Source: Caulobacter vibrioides
Lineage (GTDB): Bacteria; Pseudomonadota; Alphaproteobacteria; Caulobacterales; Caulobacteraceae
DNA: 64,000 nucleotides
Direction of reading: 5' to 3'
Assembly: GCF_002310375.3 (NCBI RefSeq)
Contig: NZ_CP023315.3
Coordinates: 744,001 to 808,000, forward strand
Shown: one piece after another, positions 47,216 through 56,284 of the stretch
How the letters are laid out: each line of letters starts with the position of its first letter
How positions within the stretch are numbered: position 1 is the first letter of the stretch
Made by a program: the position numbers and the translations under genes
Notes under the pieces: model-generated
The model's database searches: none
Seen by the model: only the letters and a program-made list of their open reading frames with translations
What the model was told of the DNA's origin: nothing

Positions 47216-47785
47216 TTACAGGCCCGGCAGCTTGATGCCGGTCTTCTTTTCGCGGCTGATCACCACGCCGCCCGAGCCGACCAGCTTCTTCAGCCGGGCT
47301 TCCTCGGCGGCGGCGTCGATTTCCAGCGGGGCGTTGGCGCCGGTCTCCGCGGCCGTGGCGACGTTGGTCTTGGCCTCGCCCTTCTTCCAGAACATCACCT
47401 TGCTGGCGAAGCTCTCGTCCTTGTGGGCCAGGTCGCCGTTCTCGTCGTCGACGACGAAGCGGATCAGCGGGTCAGCCTTGTCGGTGCCGGCGCGGGCGAC
47501 CAGCAGGCGCTCGCCTTCCGAGCGGCCGGACGCTGCGTTCTGGCCCAGCAGGGCGGCGCGGGCGGCGCTTTCCGGCTGCAGTTCCTGCGGGCGCGGCTCG
47601 CCGGGCGCCGGCGGGCGCAGGGCGTAGTCCGGCGGCACGGCCAGCGGGGCCTTGCTCACAACGCGGAATTCGTCAGGGACCACCTTGCTCATGCCCAGAG
47701 CCTTCTGGGTCGATTGGCAGCCCGCCAGGCCGATGGCGGCCACGGCGGTCAGGGCGCTCACGGACGCGACCCGATTGAAATTCAT
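47216..47785 (-). CDS. DUF3035 outer-membrane lipoprotein (BamF-like candidate)
   Basis: A 189-residue lipoprotein: signal peptide with lipobox 'LAGC' (C23), then 'PDEFRVVSKAPLAVPPDYALRPPAPGE', the short motif shared with the N-terminus of BamC and typical of DUF3035. A low-complexity Ala/Glu/Lys tail follows. DUF3035 proteins in alphaproteobacteria sit beside lspA and resemble BamF, a lipoprotein of the outer-membrane assembly machinery described in Caulobacter; I regard this as likely but not certain. It is downstream of lspA in the same direction. Confidence 0.78.
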   Translation of the reverse strand: MNFNRVASVSALTAVAAIGLAGCQSTQKALGMSKVVPDEFRVVSKAPLAVPPDYALRPPAPGEPRPQELQPESAARAALLGQNAASGRSEGERLLVARAGTDKADPLIRFVVDDENGDLAHKDESFASKVMFWKKGEAKTNVATAAETGANAPLEIDAAAEEARLKKLVGSGGVVISREKKTGIKLPGL

Positions 47786-47897
47786 CTAACCACGCTCCAG
47801 CAGGCCGACCCCCGGCCCAAAAATTCGGACGCTCTCGATACGACATCATCGCGCGGGCGCCAATGTCCCACGCGATTGCGGCGTCATTCGGCCCAAC

Positions 47898-48398
47898 TCA
47901 TTCTGTTTGATGCGACAGCTTGTTCTCTTCGGACAGGAAGCTGTCGAGCAGCAGCAGGGCCACCCCCGCCGAGATGCCCGAGTCGGCGACGTTGAACACC
48001 CAGGGGAAGTACAGCCGCGAGACGTCGATGAAGTCGACGACATAGCCGTACAGCACACGGTCGATCAGGTTGTTGCCGATGGCTCCGCCGATGATCAGGC
48101 CGACGCCCAGCGCCGGCAGCGGCCTGATGGCCTTGCGGACCCAGACGGCCAGGCCGATCACCACCAGGATCGAAAAGCCGATCAGCAGCCAGCGGCCCCA
48201 GTCGCTGTTGCGCAGCAGACCAAAGCTCATGCCGTAGTTATGGACCATGGTCAGGTGGATCGGCCCAAGGAACGGCAGGCTCGCGCCTTGTTCGCGGCCC
48301 AGCAGGGAGAGGATCCACAGCTTAGAGATCTGGTCCAGCACCACCGTGGCGGCGGCGACGGCGTAGGCGATCCAGCCTTGGCGGGTGATGGAGATCAT
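47898..48398 (-). CDS. lspA: Lipoprotein signal peptidase LspA
   Basis: A 166-residue inner-membrane aspartyl protease that cleaves prolipoprotein signal peptides after Lgt modification. Four transmembrane helices; catalytic aspartates D113 ('GNNLIDR') and D139 ('FNVADSGI'). It acts in the same pathway as the DUF3035 lipoprotein downstream, and ileS lies upstream, the standard ileS-lspA order. Confidence 0.96.
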   Translation of the reverse strand: MISITRQGWIAYAVAAATVVLDQISKLWILSLLGREQGASLPFLGPIHLTMVHNYGMSFGLLRNSDWGRWLLIGFSILVVIGLAVWVRKAIRPLPALGVGLIIGGAIGNNLIDRVLYGYVVDFIDVSRLYFPWVFNVADSGISAGVALLLLDSFLSEENKLSHQTE

Positions 48399-48424
48399 TC
48401 AGCTACCTAAGCCGTATTCCAAAC

Positions 48425-48541
48425 GTGTGTCATCCCGGCCGAAGCGCAGCGTAGAGCCGGGACCCAGGGGGCGACGAAGCGCGGTGCGCGCCGCCCCTGG
48501 GTCCCGGATAGCCTCTGCGAGGCTTCCGGGATGACACGCGA
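48425..48541. repeat. Family-3 inverted repeat (GTGTCATCCCGG type)
   Basis: GTGTCATCCCGGCC and CCGGGATGACACG arms with inner GCCGGGACCCAGGGGG / CGCCCCTGGGTCCCGG. Same family as 36893-37015. It separates lspA from ileS. Confidence 0.88.
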
Positions 48542-48544
48542 ACT

Positions 48545-51460
48545 TTAGGCGACCCCGCGCCCCGCGTCCCAATAGGCCACGGCGTCGGCGTCGCGAAGGC
48601 TAAGCTCCGGATAGCGCGGATCGGTTCCGACCTCCGGCAGGATGCGCCACGAGCGGGCGCACTTGGCGCCTTCGGCCTTGTTGGGATCGACCGATACGCC
48701 CTTGACGTCGTCCGTGCGGAAGGCGCCGGCGTCGCCCGCGACCAGGGTCGCGGCGCTGGTGCGGAACACCTCGGCCGGGTCCAGGCCCTCGAAGGCGGCC
48801 AGTAGGTCCTCGTCGGCGACATGCACCACCGGCGCGGCCTCCAGGGCTGAACCAATCCGCTTTTCGCGGCGCTCGACTTCCAGGGCGCCGGTGACCACCG
48901 AGGTCACGGTCTCGACCTTGGCCCAGCGCTGGGCCTCGGCGTCGTTGCGCCACTCAGCCGGCGTCTCCGGGATCACGCGATAGGCCACCGGGCCCGCCTC
49001 GGGGAAGCGGGTGGTCCAGGCCTCTTCCATCGTGAAGCTGGCCAGCGGGGCCAGCCAGATGGTCAGGCGATCGAAGACATAGTCCAGCACCGTGCGATAG
49101 GCCCGGCGCTTGAGGGCGTCGGGGCGGTCGCAATAGAGGCTGTCGCGGCGGACGTCGAAATACAGCGCCGACAGGTCGCCCTGGCAGAACTCGATCAGCG
49201 GCCGGATCACGTCCGAGAAGCTGTAGCGCTCATAGGCGGCGCGCACCTGGCCATCCAGCTCCCACAGGCGGTGCAGGATGTACTTCTCCAGCGGCGGGAA
49301 CTGGTCGTAGTCGGTGACCCGTTCTTCCTCATCGAAGCCGGCCAGAGCGCCCAGCAGGTAGCGCATGGTGTTGCGCAGCTTGCGATAGGCGTCGGTGGTG
49401 GTGGCCAGGATCGTCTTGCCGATCCGCTGGTCTTCCGAATAGTCGACCATCGCCGCCCACAGGCGCAGGATTTCCGCGCCGGACTCCTTGGTGATCGTCT
49501 GCGGCTCGACCGTGTTGCCCTTGGACTTGGACATCTTCTCGCCGTTCTCATCCATGGTGAAGCCATGGGTCAGGACGGCCTTGTAAGGCGCGCGGCCGCG
49601 GGTGCCGCAGCCTTCGAGCAAGCTGGACTGGAACCAGCCGCGGTGCTGATCCGAGCCTTCCAGATAAAGGTCAGCCGGCCAGGCGCTGTCGGCGCGGCCC
49701 TCGATCGTGAAGGCGTGGGTGCAGCCCGAGTCGAACCAGACATCGAGGATGTCGGTGATCTTCTCGTACTGGGCCGGGTCGTGGGCGCCCAGGAAGTCGG
49801 CGTCGGGGCGGGTGAACCAGGCGTCGGCGCCGCCCTCGCGGATGGCCGCCAGAATGCGCGCGTTGACCTCGGGATCGTTCAGCGGATGGCCGGTGTGCTT
49901 GTCGACGAACATCGCCAGCGGCGTGCCCCAGTTGCGCTGGCGGCTGATCAGCCAGTCGGGGCGCGTCTCGACCATGGCGCCGATGCGGTTGCGGCCGCCG
50001 TCCGGATAGAAGGCGGTGTCGGCGATGGCCTGCACGGCCACCTCGCGCAGGGTCTTGCCGCCCAGAGAGTCCACCGCGTGGTCCATGCGGATGAACCACT
50101 GCGGCGTGTTGCGGAAGATCACCGGGGCCTTCGAGCGCCAGCTGTGCGGATAGCTGTGCTCGATCCGGCCGCGCGCCAAGAGGTTGCCCGCCTCGATCAG
50201 CTTTTCCATGACCGCGCCGTTGGCGGGCCCGAACTTGCCGACCTTCTTGCCTTCGGTCTCCAGCACCTTGAGGCCCGCGAACAGGGCGACGTGCGGATAG
50301 TAGGCGCCGTCGGGATCGACGGTGTCGGGGATCTCGCGGTGACCGTGGGCCAGCCAGACCTGGTAGTCGTCGGCGCCGTGGCCCGGCGCAGTGTGGACAA
50401 AGCCCGTGCCGGCGTCGTCGGTCACGTGGTCGCCGGCCAGCATCGGCACAGCGTAGCCATAGTGGCTGTCGAGGTCGGCCAGCGGGTGGGCCAGCACCAT
50501 GCCTTCGCAGTCGACGGCTTCAACCGTCTTCCACGAGGCGACCTTGGCCGCCTTGAACACGTCGGCGACCAGCTTGTCGGCGATGATCAGGCGATCGCCC
50601 GGCTTGGCCCAGGGCTCGAACTCCAGACCCTCTTCCAGCGCGGTGACTTCAAACACCGAGTAGGGGATGTCGGGATTGTACGAGACCGCGCGGTTGGCCG
50701 GGATCGTCCACGGGGTGGTGGTCCAGATCACCAGCTTGGCGCCGACAGCCGCGTCCGAGCCCTGGACGACCGGGAACTTCACCCAGATCGTCGGCGAGAC
50801 GTGGTCGTGGTACTCGATCTCGGCGTCGGCCAGGGCCGTGCGCTCGACGGGGCTCCACATCACCGGCTTGGAGCCGCGATAGAGCTGGCCGGTCTCCAGG
50901 AACTTGTGGAACTCGGCCACGATCGTGGCTTCCGAGGTAAAGTCCATGGTGGCGTAGCGGTTCCACCAGTCGCCCAGCACGCCCAGGCGCTGGAACTCGG
51001 TCTTCTGGGCCTCGATCCAGCCGCCAGCATAGGCGCGGCATTCGCGGCGGAACTCCTCGGCCGGGACCTCGTCCTTGCGGCGGCCCTTGGCGCGGAACTG
51101 CTCCTCGATCTTCCACTCGATCGGCAGGCCGTGGCAGTCCCAGCCGGGCACGTAGTCGACGTCATAGCCCAGCGCAAAGCGGCTGCGGACCACGAAGTCC
51201 TTGAGGATCTTGTTCAGCGCGTGACCGATGTGGATCGCGCCGTTGGCGTAGGGCGGGCCGTCGTGGAACACGAACAGCGGCGCGCCGGCGGCCTGACGCT
51301 TGGCGCGCACCGCGCCGTACAGGCCCTTGTCGGAGAGGGCCGCCCAGCCCTCGAGGATTTCCGGCTCCTTCTTGGGCAGGCCCGCGCGCATCGGGAACGG
51401 GGTGTCGGGAAGGAAGACGGTTTCGCGATAGTCGCGGGCGGTCGTGGCGTCGTCGGCCAT
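48545..51460 (-). CDS. ileS: Isoleucyl-tRNA synthetase
   Basis: A 971-residue class I synthetase charging tRNA-Ile. HIGH motif at 77-80 ('GAIHIGHALNKILKD') and KMSKS at 642-646 ('GEKMSKSKGNTVEP'). The CP1 editing domain lies about 200-400, where 'TTTPWTIPANRAVS' forms part of the editing site. A zinc-finger C-terminus is not obvious, as in the alphaproteobacterial type. Start at 51460 is preceded by GGATTCCAT; ATG 51541 is an extension without support. It leads the ileS-lspA run. Confidence 0.98.
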   Translation of the reverse strand: MADDATTARDYRETVFLPDTPFPMRAGLPKKEPEILEGWAALSDKGLYGAVRAKRQAAGAPLFVFHDGPPYANGAIHIGHALNKILKDFVVRSRFALGYDVDYVPGWDCHGLPIEWKIEEQFRAKGRRKDEVPAEEFRRECRAYAGGWIEAQKTEFQRLGVLGDWWNRYATMDFTSEATIVAEFHKFLETGQLYRGSKPVMWSPVERTALADAEIEYHDHVSPTIWVKFPVVQGSDAAVGAKLVIWTTTPWTIPANRAVSYNPDIPYSVFEVTALEEGLEFEPWAKPGDRLIIADKLVADVFKAAKVASWKTVEAVDCEGMVLAHPLADLDSHYGYAVPMLAGDHVTDDAGTGFVHTAPGHGADDYQVWLAHGHREIPDTVDPDGAYYPHVALFAGLKVLETEGKKVGKFGPANGAVMEKLIEAGNLLARGRIEHSYPHSWRSKAPVIFRNTPQWFIRMDHAVDSLGGKTLREVAVQAIADTAFYPDGGRNRIGAMVETRPDWLISRQRNWGTPLAMFVDKHTGHPLNDPEVNARILAAIREGGADAWFTRPDADFLGAHDPAQYEKITDILDVWFDSGCTHAFTIEGRADSAWPADLYLEGSDQHRGWFQSSLLEGCGTRGRAPYKAVLTHGFTMDENGEKMSKSKGNTVEPQTITKESGAEILRLWAAMVDYSEDQRIGKTILATTTDAYRKLRNTMRYLLGALAGFDEEERVTDYDQFPPLEKYILHRLWELDGQVRAAYERYSFSDVIRPLIEFCQGDLSALYFDVRRDSLYCDRPDALKRRAYRTVLDYVFDRLTIWLAPLASFTMEEAWTTRFPEAGPVAYRVIPETPAEWRNDAEAQRWAKVETVTSVVTGALEVERREKRIGSALEAAPVVHVADEDLLAAFEGLDPAEVFRTSAATLVAGDAGAFRTDDVKGVSVDPNKAEGAKCARSWRILPEVGTDPRYPELSLRDADAVAYWDAGRGVA

Positions 51461-51627
51461 GGGATGGAATCCGGCTCTGGAAATTTCGGAAGAAGGCGGG
51501 AGGAACCCGGCGCGCGCTGGAGGATCGTCCGGCGGCGTCACGCCGGGCGGATAATTCGCGAAATCTTCCGAACGGAACTCATGCGGTGGGGATAGCAGAG
51601 GCAGGACGGCAAGGCCAGTGCGTCAAA

Positions 51628-51750
51628 GATCCTCCCCCCAGCGGGGGAGGTGGTCGCGAAGCGACCGGAGGGGGAAGGGCTTGAGCGCCTGCCTCTTCCC
51701 CCTCCGTCGTCTCTTCGAGCCGACACCTCCCCCGTTAGGGGGAGGATTTT
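51628..51750. repeat. Family-1 palindromic repeat (CCTCCCCC type)
   Basis: GATCCTCCCCCC / GGGGGAGGATTTT outer arms, inner GTCGCGAAGCGAC and GGAGGGGGAAG / CTTCCCCCTCC pairs. Confidence 0.85.
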
Positions 51751-51757
51751 AAGCGCC

Positions 51758-52849
51758 CTAAGCCCCCGGCTTCCGCAGCTTCGGCGTCACGGTCACCTGC
51801 ATCAGCCGCGCGTGGCGGATCAGGGTGAACACCGTCGACTTGCCGATGCTGTGGTTGTCCAGCGCGCGCAAGAGGTCGTCGAGGCCCGTGAGCAGCATCT
51901 CACCGGCGGCGATCAGGAGGTCGCCCTCCTTGATGCCCGCCTTGGCCGCCGGGCCGCCGGCGTCGACATGGGCCACATAGACCGCATAGGGCTGGTTCAC
52001 GCCCGTGGCCCGGGCGAGCGCTGGCGGGATCGGGGCCTGCTGGGCGACGAGGCCGATCGAGCCGCGCCGCACATGGCCGTGGGCCAGAAGCTCGCCGATC
52101 ACGAACTTGGCGGTGTTGGCCGCGACCGCAAAGCACAGGCCCTGATAGCCGGCGATGATCGCCGTGGCGATGCCGACCACCTCGCCGGTCGAGCTGACCA
52201 GCGGCCCGCCGCTGTTGCCCGGATTGAGCGCCGCGTCGGTCTGGATCAGGTCCTCGATCAGGCGGCCGCGCTCGGCGCGTAAAGACCGGCCCAAGGCCGA
52301 GACCACGCCGGTGGTCACCGTGGCCTCAAAGCCCAGCGGCGCGCCGATGGCGATGACCAGCTGGCCACGCCGCAGCTTCTTGGAGTCGCCCAGCCGCGCG
52401 ATGGGGATCTCGACGGCCTGGTCGACCTTGATCAGCGCCAGGTCGGTATCGGGATCATCGCCCACGCACCGCGCGGTCAGGCTGCGGCCCTCGGCGGTGA
52501 TGACGATGAAGCGGTTGGCGCCCTGGACCACGTGGCTGTTGGTCAGGATCAGCCCGCCTTCGGCAATGGCGAAGCCCGAGCCGACGCCCGACATGCGCGG
52601 GTCTTCCAGCATCGGATGGATGCGCACCACGCTGGGGCCCACATGCTCGACGGCGCGGACCACGGCGTTGGAATAGGCGTCCAGCAAGTCGCCGTCGGGC
52701 AGGGCGCAATAGCCGCCCTCGACCTCGACCGCCTTGCCCGTGTCGAACACGAACTGCGCCCCGTCCGGATAGGCCAGGATCTCGTGCCGACGCTGAGCGA
52801 CCGGCCGCCTGGCGCGCGCGAAATGATGATACTTCCGGCCCTTGAGCAT
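51758..52849 (-). CDS. HtrA/DegP-like trypsin-PDZ serine protease without signal peptide
   Basis: A 363-residue trypsin-fold protease with one PDZ domain (about 270-350). The catalytic triad is intact: H106 ('TNSHVV'), D136 ('DTDLALI') and S213 ('GNSGGPLV'). Unlike usual HtrA proteins the N-terminus ('MLKGRKYHHFARARRPVAQRRHE') is basic and shows no Sec or Tat signal or membrane helix, and about 50 residues of extra sequence precede the protease. It may be cytoplasmic, or start downstream, although no good alternative signal peptide is seen. No neighbour suggests a substrate. Confidence 0.85.
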   Translation of the reverse strand: MLKGRKYHHFARARRPVAQRRHEILAYPDGAQFVFDTGKAVEVEGGYCALPDGDLLDAYSNAVVRAVEHVGPSVVRIHPMLEDPRMSGVGSGFAIAEGGLILTNSHVVQGANRFIVITAEGRSLTARCVGDDPDTDLALIKVDQAVEIPIARLGDSKKLRRGQLVIAIGAPLGFEATVTTGVVSALGRSLRAERGRLIEDLIQTDAALNPGNSGGPLVSSTGEVVGIATAIIAGYQGLCFAVAANTAKFVIGELLAHGHVRRGSIGLVAQQAPIPPALARATGVNQPYAVYVAHVDAGGPAAKAGIKEGDLLIAAGEMLLTGLDDLLRALDNHSIGKSTVFTLIRHARLMQVTVTPKLRKPGA

Positions 52850-52945
52850 CCGGCCCCCACCTAGACGTTAATCAAGGTTAACGGGTGGGGCGGCGGGAGG
52901 AAAGGATTTCTCCGACGGCGGGAGCGGGGGTCTGTGCGTCTTTCT

Positions 52946-53127
52946 CCTCCCCCTCTGGGGGAGGGGGACCGCCGAACGGCGGTGGAGGGGCCAGCCGAGC
53001 CGGCGACACCCCTGTCAGATCAGTATCCGCTTCTTCCGCCGACCACGGGATGGAACCCCGCCACTCGAGGCCCCCTCCACCCGCGTTCGCGGGTCCCCCT
53101 CCCCCGATGGGGGAGGAGAGAGCGACC
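52946..53127. repeat. Composite GC-rich palindromic repeat
   Basis: TCCTCCCCCTCTGGGGGAGGGGGA and, at the far end, TCCCCCTCCCCCGATGGGGGAGGA-type arms, with inner GACCGCCGAACGGCGGT and CGCGTTCGCG hairpins, fill the gap before ribF. (Arms described in part.) It is a looser relative of family 1. Confidence 0.6.
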
Positions 53128-53143
53128 TTTGCCCGCCCGCCCC

Positions 53144-54085
53144 CTAAAACGCCGGCGCCACGATCGCCCGGGCGGCCTGCTCGTCGCGGCGGATCTGGTC
53201 GATCATCAGCTCTAGGCTGTCGAACTTCAGTTCCGGGCGCAGGAAGGCGATCAGCTGGGTTTCGATGATCTGGCCGTAGAGATCCTCGTCGAAGTCGAAC
53301 AGCCAGGTCTCCAGCCGCGTCTCGACATGGCCCGTGGTCGGGTTGTTGCCCAGATTGGCCACGCCGGACACCTCGCGCCCGTCGGGCAGGCGGGTGCGGG
53401 TGGCGTAGACGCCGAGCTTGGGGACCACATAGTCCTCGACCTCGACATTGGCGGTGGGAAAGCCCAGCTGGCGGCCCAGCTGCTGGCCGCGCCGCACCAC
53501 GCCCTCGATGGCGAAGGGGCGGCCCAGGATCGACGCCGCCTGCTCGGGCTGACCGGCCCGCAGGGCGTCGCGCACGGCCGTCGACGAGAACTTGTCGCCG
53601 TCGCCGCTGGCCACCGGCTCGGCGATCGAGACGGTGAAGCCGTACTCCTCGCCATAGGTCCGCAGGAGGTCAGGGCTGCCGGTGCGGCCGCGTCCGAACG
53701 AGATGTCGAAACCGGCCGCCACATGGGTGACGCCCAGCCCCTCGACCAGCACCTTCTCGACGAATTCACGGTCGCCGTAGCTGGCCATCTCGAAGTCGAA
53801 CGGCAGCAGGTAGAAGAGGTCGACGCCCAGTCCCCCCAGCGCCCGGGCCTGCTGGCCCTGGGTCATCAGCTTGAAGGTCGGCTCGGAGGGGCGGAACAGG
53901 CGACGCGGATGCGGATCGAAGCTGATCACCCCCAGCGGCGCCTTGCTGGCCATGGCGGCTTTCGCCGCCTGGGCGACCACTTGCTGGTGGCCGCGATGCA
54001 CCCCGTCGAAATTGCCCAGCGCGATGGACGCGCCGCGTTGCTCGGGGGGGAGAGCCTTCCAGGCGTGAACAGTCTTCAGGGGCAT
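53144..54085 (-). CDS. ribF: Bifunctional riboflavin kinase / FAD synthetase RibF
   Basis: A 313-residue enzyme that phosphorylates riboflavin to FMN and adenylates FMN to FAD. The N-terminal adenylyltransferase has 'GNFDGVHRGHQ' (residues 24-34, HxGH-type site), 'FDPHPRRLF' and 'FGRGRTGS'; the C-terminal flavokinase has 'GRQLGFPTANVE' and 'GVANLGNNPT'. Its ATG overlaps the last base of the upstream maoC-like stop (TGATG), indicating coupling. No FMN riboswitch is seen upstream. Confidence 0.96.
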   Translation of the reverse strand: MPLKTVHAWKALPPEQRGASIALGNFDGVHRGHQQVVAQAAKAAMASKAPLGVISFDPHPRRLFRPSEPTFKLMTQGQQARALGGLGVDLFYLLPFDFEMASYGDREFVEKVLVEGLGVTHVAAGFDISFGRGRTGSPDLLRTYGEEYGFTVSIAEPVASGDGDKFSSTAVRDALRAGQPEQAASILGRPFAIEGVVRRGQQLGRQLGFPTANVEVEDYVVPKLGVYATRTRLPDGREVSGVANLGNNPTTGHVETRLETWLFDFDEDLYGQIIETQLIAFLRPELKFDSLELMIDQIRRDEQAARAIVAPAF

Positions 54086-54507
54086 CAGGCGGCCTTGCGG
54101 GGGACCATGACCACAGCCTCGCCCTCGACCACCGGCTTGCCGTTGACCAGACAGACCGTGGCGAAGGTGACGCGGGCCTTGGCCTCGTCGATTTCAGTGA
54201 TGGTGGCGCGGGCGGTGACGCCGTCGCCGATCTTGACCGGGCGCTTGAAGCGCAGGGTCTGGGACAGATAGATCGCGCCGGGACCGGGCAGGGTCGTGCC
54301 CAGCACCGCCGAGATATAGCCGGCCGACAGCATGCCGTGGGCGATGCGCTCGCCAAAGCTGGTCTGGGCCGCGTAGTCGGCGTCCAGATGGACGGGATTG
54401 TTGTCGCCGGTCACTTCGGCGAAGGCCACGATGTCGGCCTCGCCGACCGTGCGGACCAGCTCGGCCGATTGGCCCACGCTCAGTTCTTCCAGGAACTTGC
54501 CCTGCAT
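54085..54507 (-). CDS. MaoC-family (hotdog) hydratase
   Basis: A 140-residue single hotdog protein of the (R)-specific enoyl-CoA hydratase type: 'FAEVTGDNNPVHLDADYA' and 'FGERIAHGMLSAGYISAVLGT' contain the D and H of the hydratase-2 motif (D-x5-H pattern, GDxNPxH). It hydrates 2-enoyl-CoA to (R)-3-hydroxyacyl-CoA, for example feeding polymer or lipid synthesis. The start at 54507 precedes 'GKFLEELSVGQ'; the 54543 start adds a tail. Coupled to ribF by a one-base overlap, without an obvious metabolic link. Confidence 0.9.
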   Translation of the reverse strand: MQGKFLEELSVGQSAELVRTVGEADIVAFAEVTGDNNPVHLDADYAAQTSFGERIAHGMLSAGYISAVLGTTLPGPGAIYLSQTLRFKRPVKIGDGVTARATITEIDEAKARVTFATVCLVNGKPVVEGEAVVMVPRKAA

Positions 54508-54567
54508 CACGCGCTTCCCTGCGGTTCTTATTGTGCGTTGCACAGAGTGTAGCGTTTCAAAACGCGG

Positions 54568-55428
54568 TCACCACACCAGATCGCCGATCGCGTGAGTCGC
54601 GCCCACGGCCTCGGCGTCCAGCAGGGCGTGGACGGCGTCGGGAACCAGCTGGCCGTCCGGACCCACGGCCTTGTCGCCATGGATGCCCTTGGCCACGAAC
54701 AGGCAGGCCAGCTTCTGGTCGTGGGCGCCCTTGACGTCGGTGATGACGCCGTCGCCGACGCAGAGGATCCGCGCGCGATCGACGGGGCGGCCCAAGAGGC
54801 GCGCAGCCTCTGCCACGGCCAGGTCGTAGATCTGGCCAAAGGGCTTGCCGGCCATCACCACCTTGCCGCCCAGGCTCTCATAGAGGTCGGCCAGCGACCC
54901 GGCGCAGTAGATCAGCCGATCGCCGCGCTGCACCACGCGGTCGGGATTGGCGCAGATGAACAGCAGGCCCCGTTCGGCGGCGACCTTCAGGCGGTCGCGG
55001 TAGTCCTCGGGGACCTCGACCTCGTCCTCATAGAGGCCGGTGCACGAGATGAAGTCCGCGTCCTCGCAGCCGGCGGCGACCAGGTCGATGCCCTCATAGA
55101 GCACCTCGTCGCGGGCGGGGCCGATCTTCCAGACCTTGCCCGGCGCATTGGCCTTCAAGAGGGCGCGGGTGGCGTCGCCCGAGGTGACGAAGCCCTGCCA
55201 GGCCGAGCGCGGCACACCCAGTGCGTCCAGCTGCGCGACCACGTCGTGCGATGGGCGCGGCGAGTTGGAGATCAGCACCACCGGGCCCTTGGTCTGGGCC
55301 CACTTCGTCAGCGCGTAGCAAGCCTCGGGAAAGCTGGCGACACCGTTGTGGATCACGCCCCAGACGTCGCTCAGCACCACGTCATAGCGGTCGGAAAGGG
55401 CGGAGAGGCCGGGGGGGAAGTCCATCAT
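54568..55428 (-). CDS. HAD-superfamily class IIA phosphatase
   Basis: A 286-residue HAD hydrolase, TIGR01459-type. Motif I is 'LSDVWGVIHNG' with nucleophile D21 and Trp where the second Asp of DxD would be, as is usual in this subgroup. Motif II is 'LISNSPRP' and motif IV is 'CVGDGVITDVKGA'; the cap lies between about 90 and 190. It probably dephosphorylates a small sugar or nucleotide phosphate. The MM start at 55428 is preferred to the upstream extension. It is divergent from the NnrU gene. Confidence 0.88.
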   Translation of the reverse strand: MMDFPPGLSALSDRYDVVLSDVWGVIHNGVASFPEACYALTKWAQTKGPVVLISNSPRPSHDVVAQLDALGVPRSAWQGFVTSGDATRALLKANAPGKVWKIGPARDEVLYEGIDLVAAGCEDADFISCTGLYEDEVEVPEDYRDRLKVAAERGLLFICANPDRVVQRGDRLIYCAGSLADLYESLGGKVVMAGKPFGQIYDLAVAEAARLLGRPVDRARILCVGDGVITDVKGAHDQKLACLFVAKGIHGDKAVGPDGQLVPDAVHALLDAEAVGATHAIGDLVW

Positions 55429-55574
55429 GGCTCGGCGGTAGCGGTCTAGGAACGGGGCGTCAATGCGGCCCGGCCCCTTAGCTGAGCCCTGGGCGGCGGG
55501 ATTCAAGACCCCAAGGGCCACGCTATCGAAGACCCGGGTTCCGTGACTATCCTGCCGGCCAACGGGAGAGCGTC

Positions 55575-56141
55575 ATGACGATTCTGGTTCTTGGTCTTGT
55601 GCTGTTTCTGGGGATCCACTCGGTGCGCATCCTGGCCGCGCCGCTGCGCGACGCCCAGGTCGCCGCCAACCCCAAGCGCTGGCGCGGGCTCTATTCGCTG
55701 GTCGCCGCCGCCGGGCTTGGCCTGATCATCTGGGGCTGGATCGTCTATCGCCCCGCCGCGCCGCAGCTCTATGACCCGCCCGCCTGGGGGCGTCACGCGG
55801 CCATGCTGCTGGTCTGGCTGGCCTTCATCCTGCTGCCCACGGCCAATGCGCCGGCCGGACGGATCAAGGCGACGGTGCGCCACCCCATGCTGCTGGGCGT
55901 GATCCTGTGGTCGGCCGGCCACCTGATGGCCAATGGCGACCAGGCCTCGGTGCTGCTGTTCGGCGCGTTCCTGGCCTGGGCGGTGGTGGATCTGTTCTCC
56001 GCCATCCGCCGCAAGGAGCCCGCCCCGGTGGTGGTCAAGCCGCGCTCGGACCTGATCGGGGTGCTGGGCGGGACGGTGCTCTATCTGGTGTTCGTGTTCG
56101 TGCTGCACCGGCTGCTGTTTGGCGTTTCGCCGATGGGGTGA
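55575..56141 (+). CDS. NnrU-family membrane protein
   Basis: A 188-residue inner-membrane protein with about five helices and the NnrU motifs 'GIHSVRILAAPLRD', 'RHPMLLGVILWSAGHL' and 'FSAIRRKE'. The family is related to isoprenylcysteine methyltransferase-like NnrU proteins first tied to nitrogen-oxide metabolism; without denitrification genes nearby that role is doubtful. It has a good GAGAGCGTC-ATG context. Monocistronic by context. Confidence 0.88.
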   Translation: MTILVLGLVLFLGIHSVRILAAPLRDAQVAANPKRWRGLYSLVAAAGLGLIIWGWIVYRPAAPQLYDPPAWGRHAAMLLVWLAFILLPTANAPAGRIKATVRHPMLLGVILWSAGHLMANGDQASVLLFGAFLAWAVVDLFSAIRRKEPAPVVVKPRSDLIGVLGGTVLYLVFVFVLHRLLFGVSPMG

Positions 56142-56148
56142 GGGTCTG

Positions 56149-56282
56149 CGCCCCCTCCGTCTCGCCGCGCGAGCGCGGCGATCCACCTCCCCCGTTTCAC
56201 GGGTGAGGAGGACTCTTCACCCTCCTGCCCCGCTTGCGGGGGAGGTGGCGCGACGCGAAGCGGCGTGACGGAGGGGGCGCAC
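56149..56282. repeat. Family-2 palindromic repeat (GCGCCCCCTCCGTC type)
   Basis: Copy of 42470-42603: GCGCCCCCTCCGTC outer arms with CCTCCCCCGTTTCACGGGTGAGGAGG-type and CCCCGCTTGCGGGG inner hairpins, between NnrU and the convergent 2OG oxygenase. Confidence 0.85.
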
Positions 56283-56284
56283 CC

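Noticed and set aside
53144..54600. FMN riboswitch upstream of ribF
   Set aside because: ribF is coupled to the maoC-like gene and no RFN-type conserved segments are visible.
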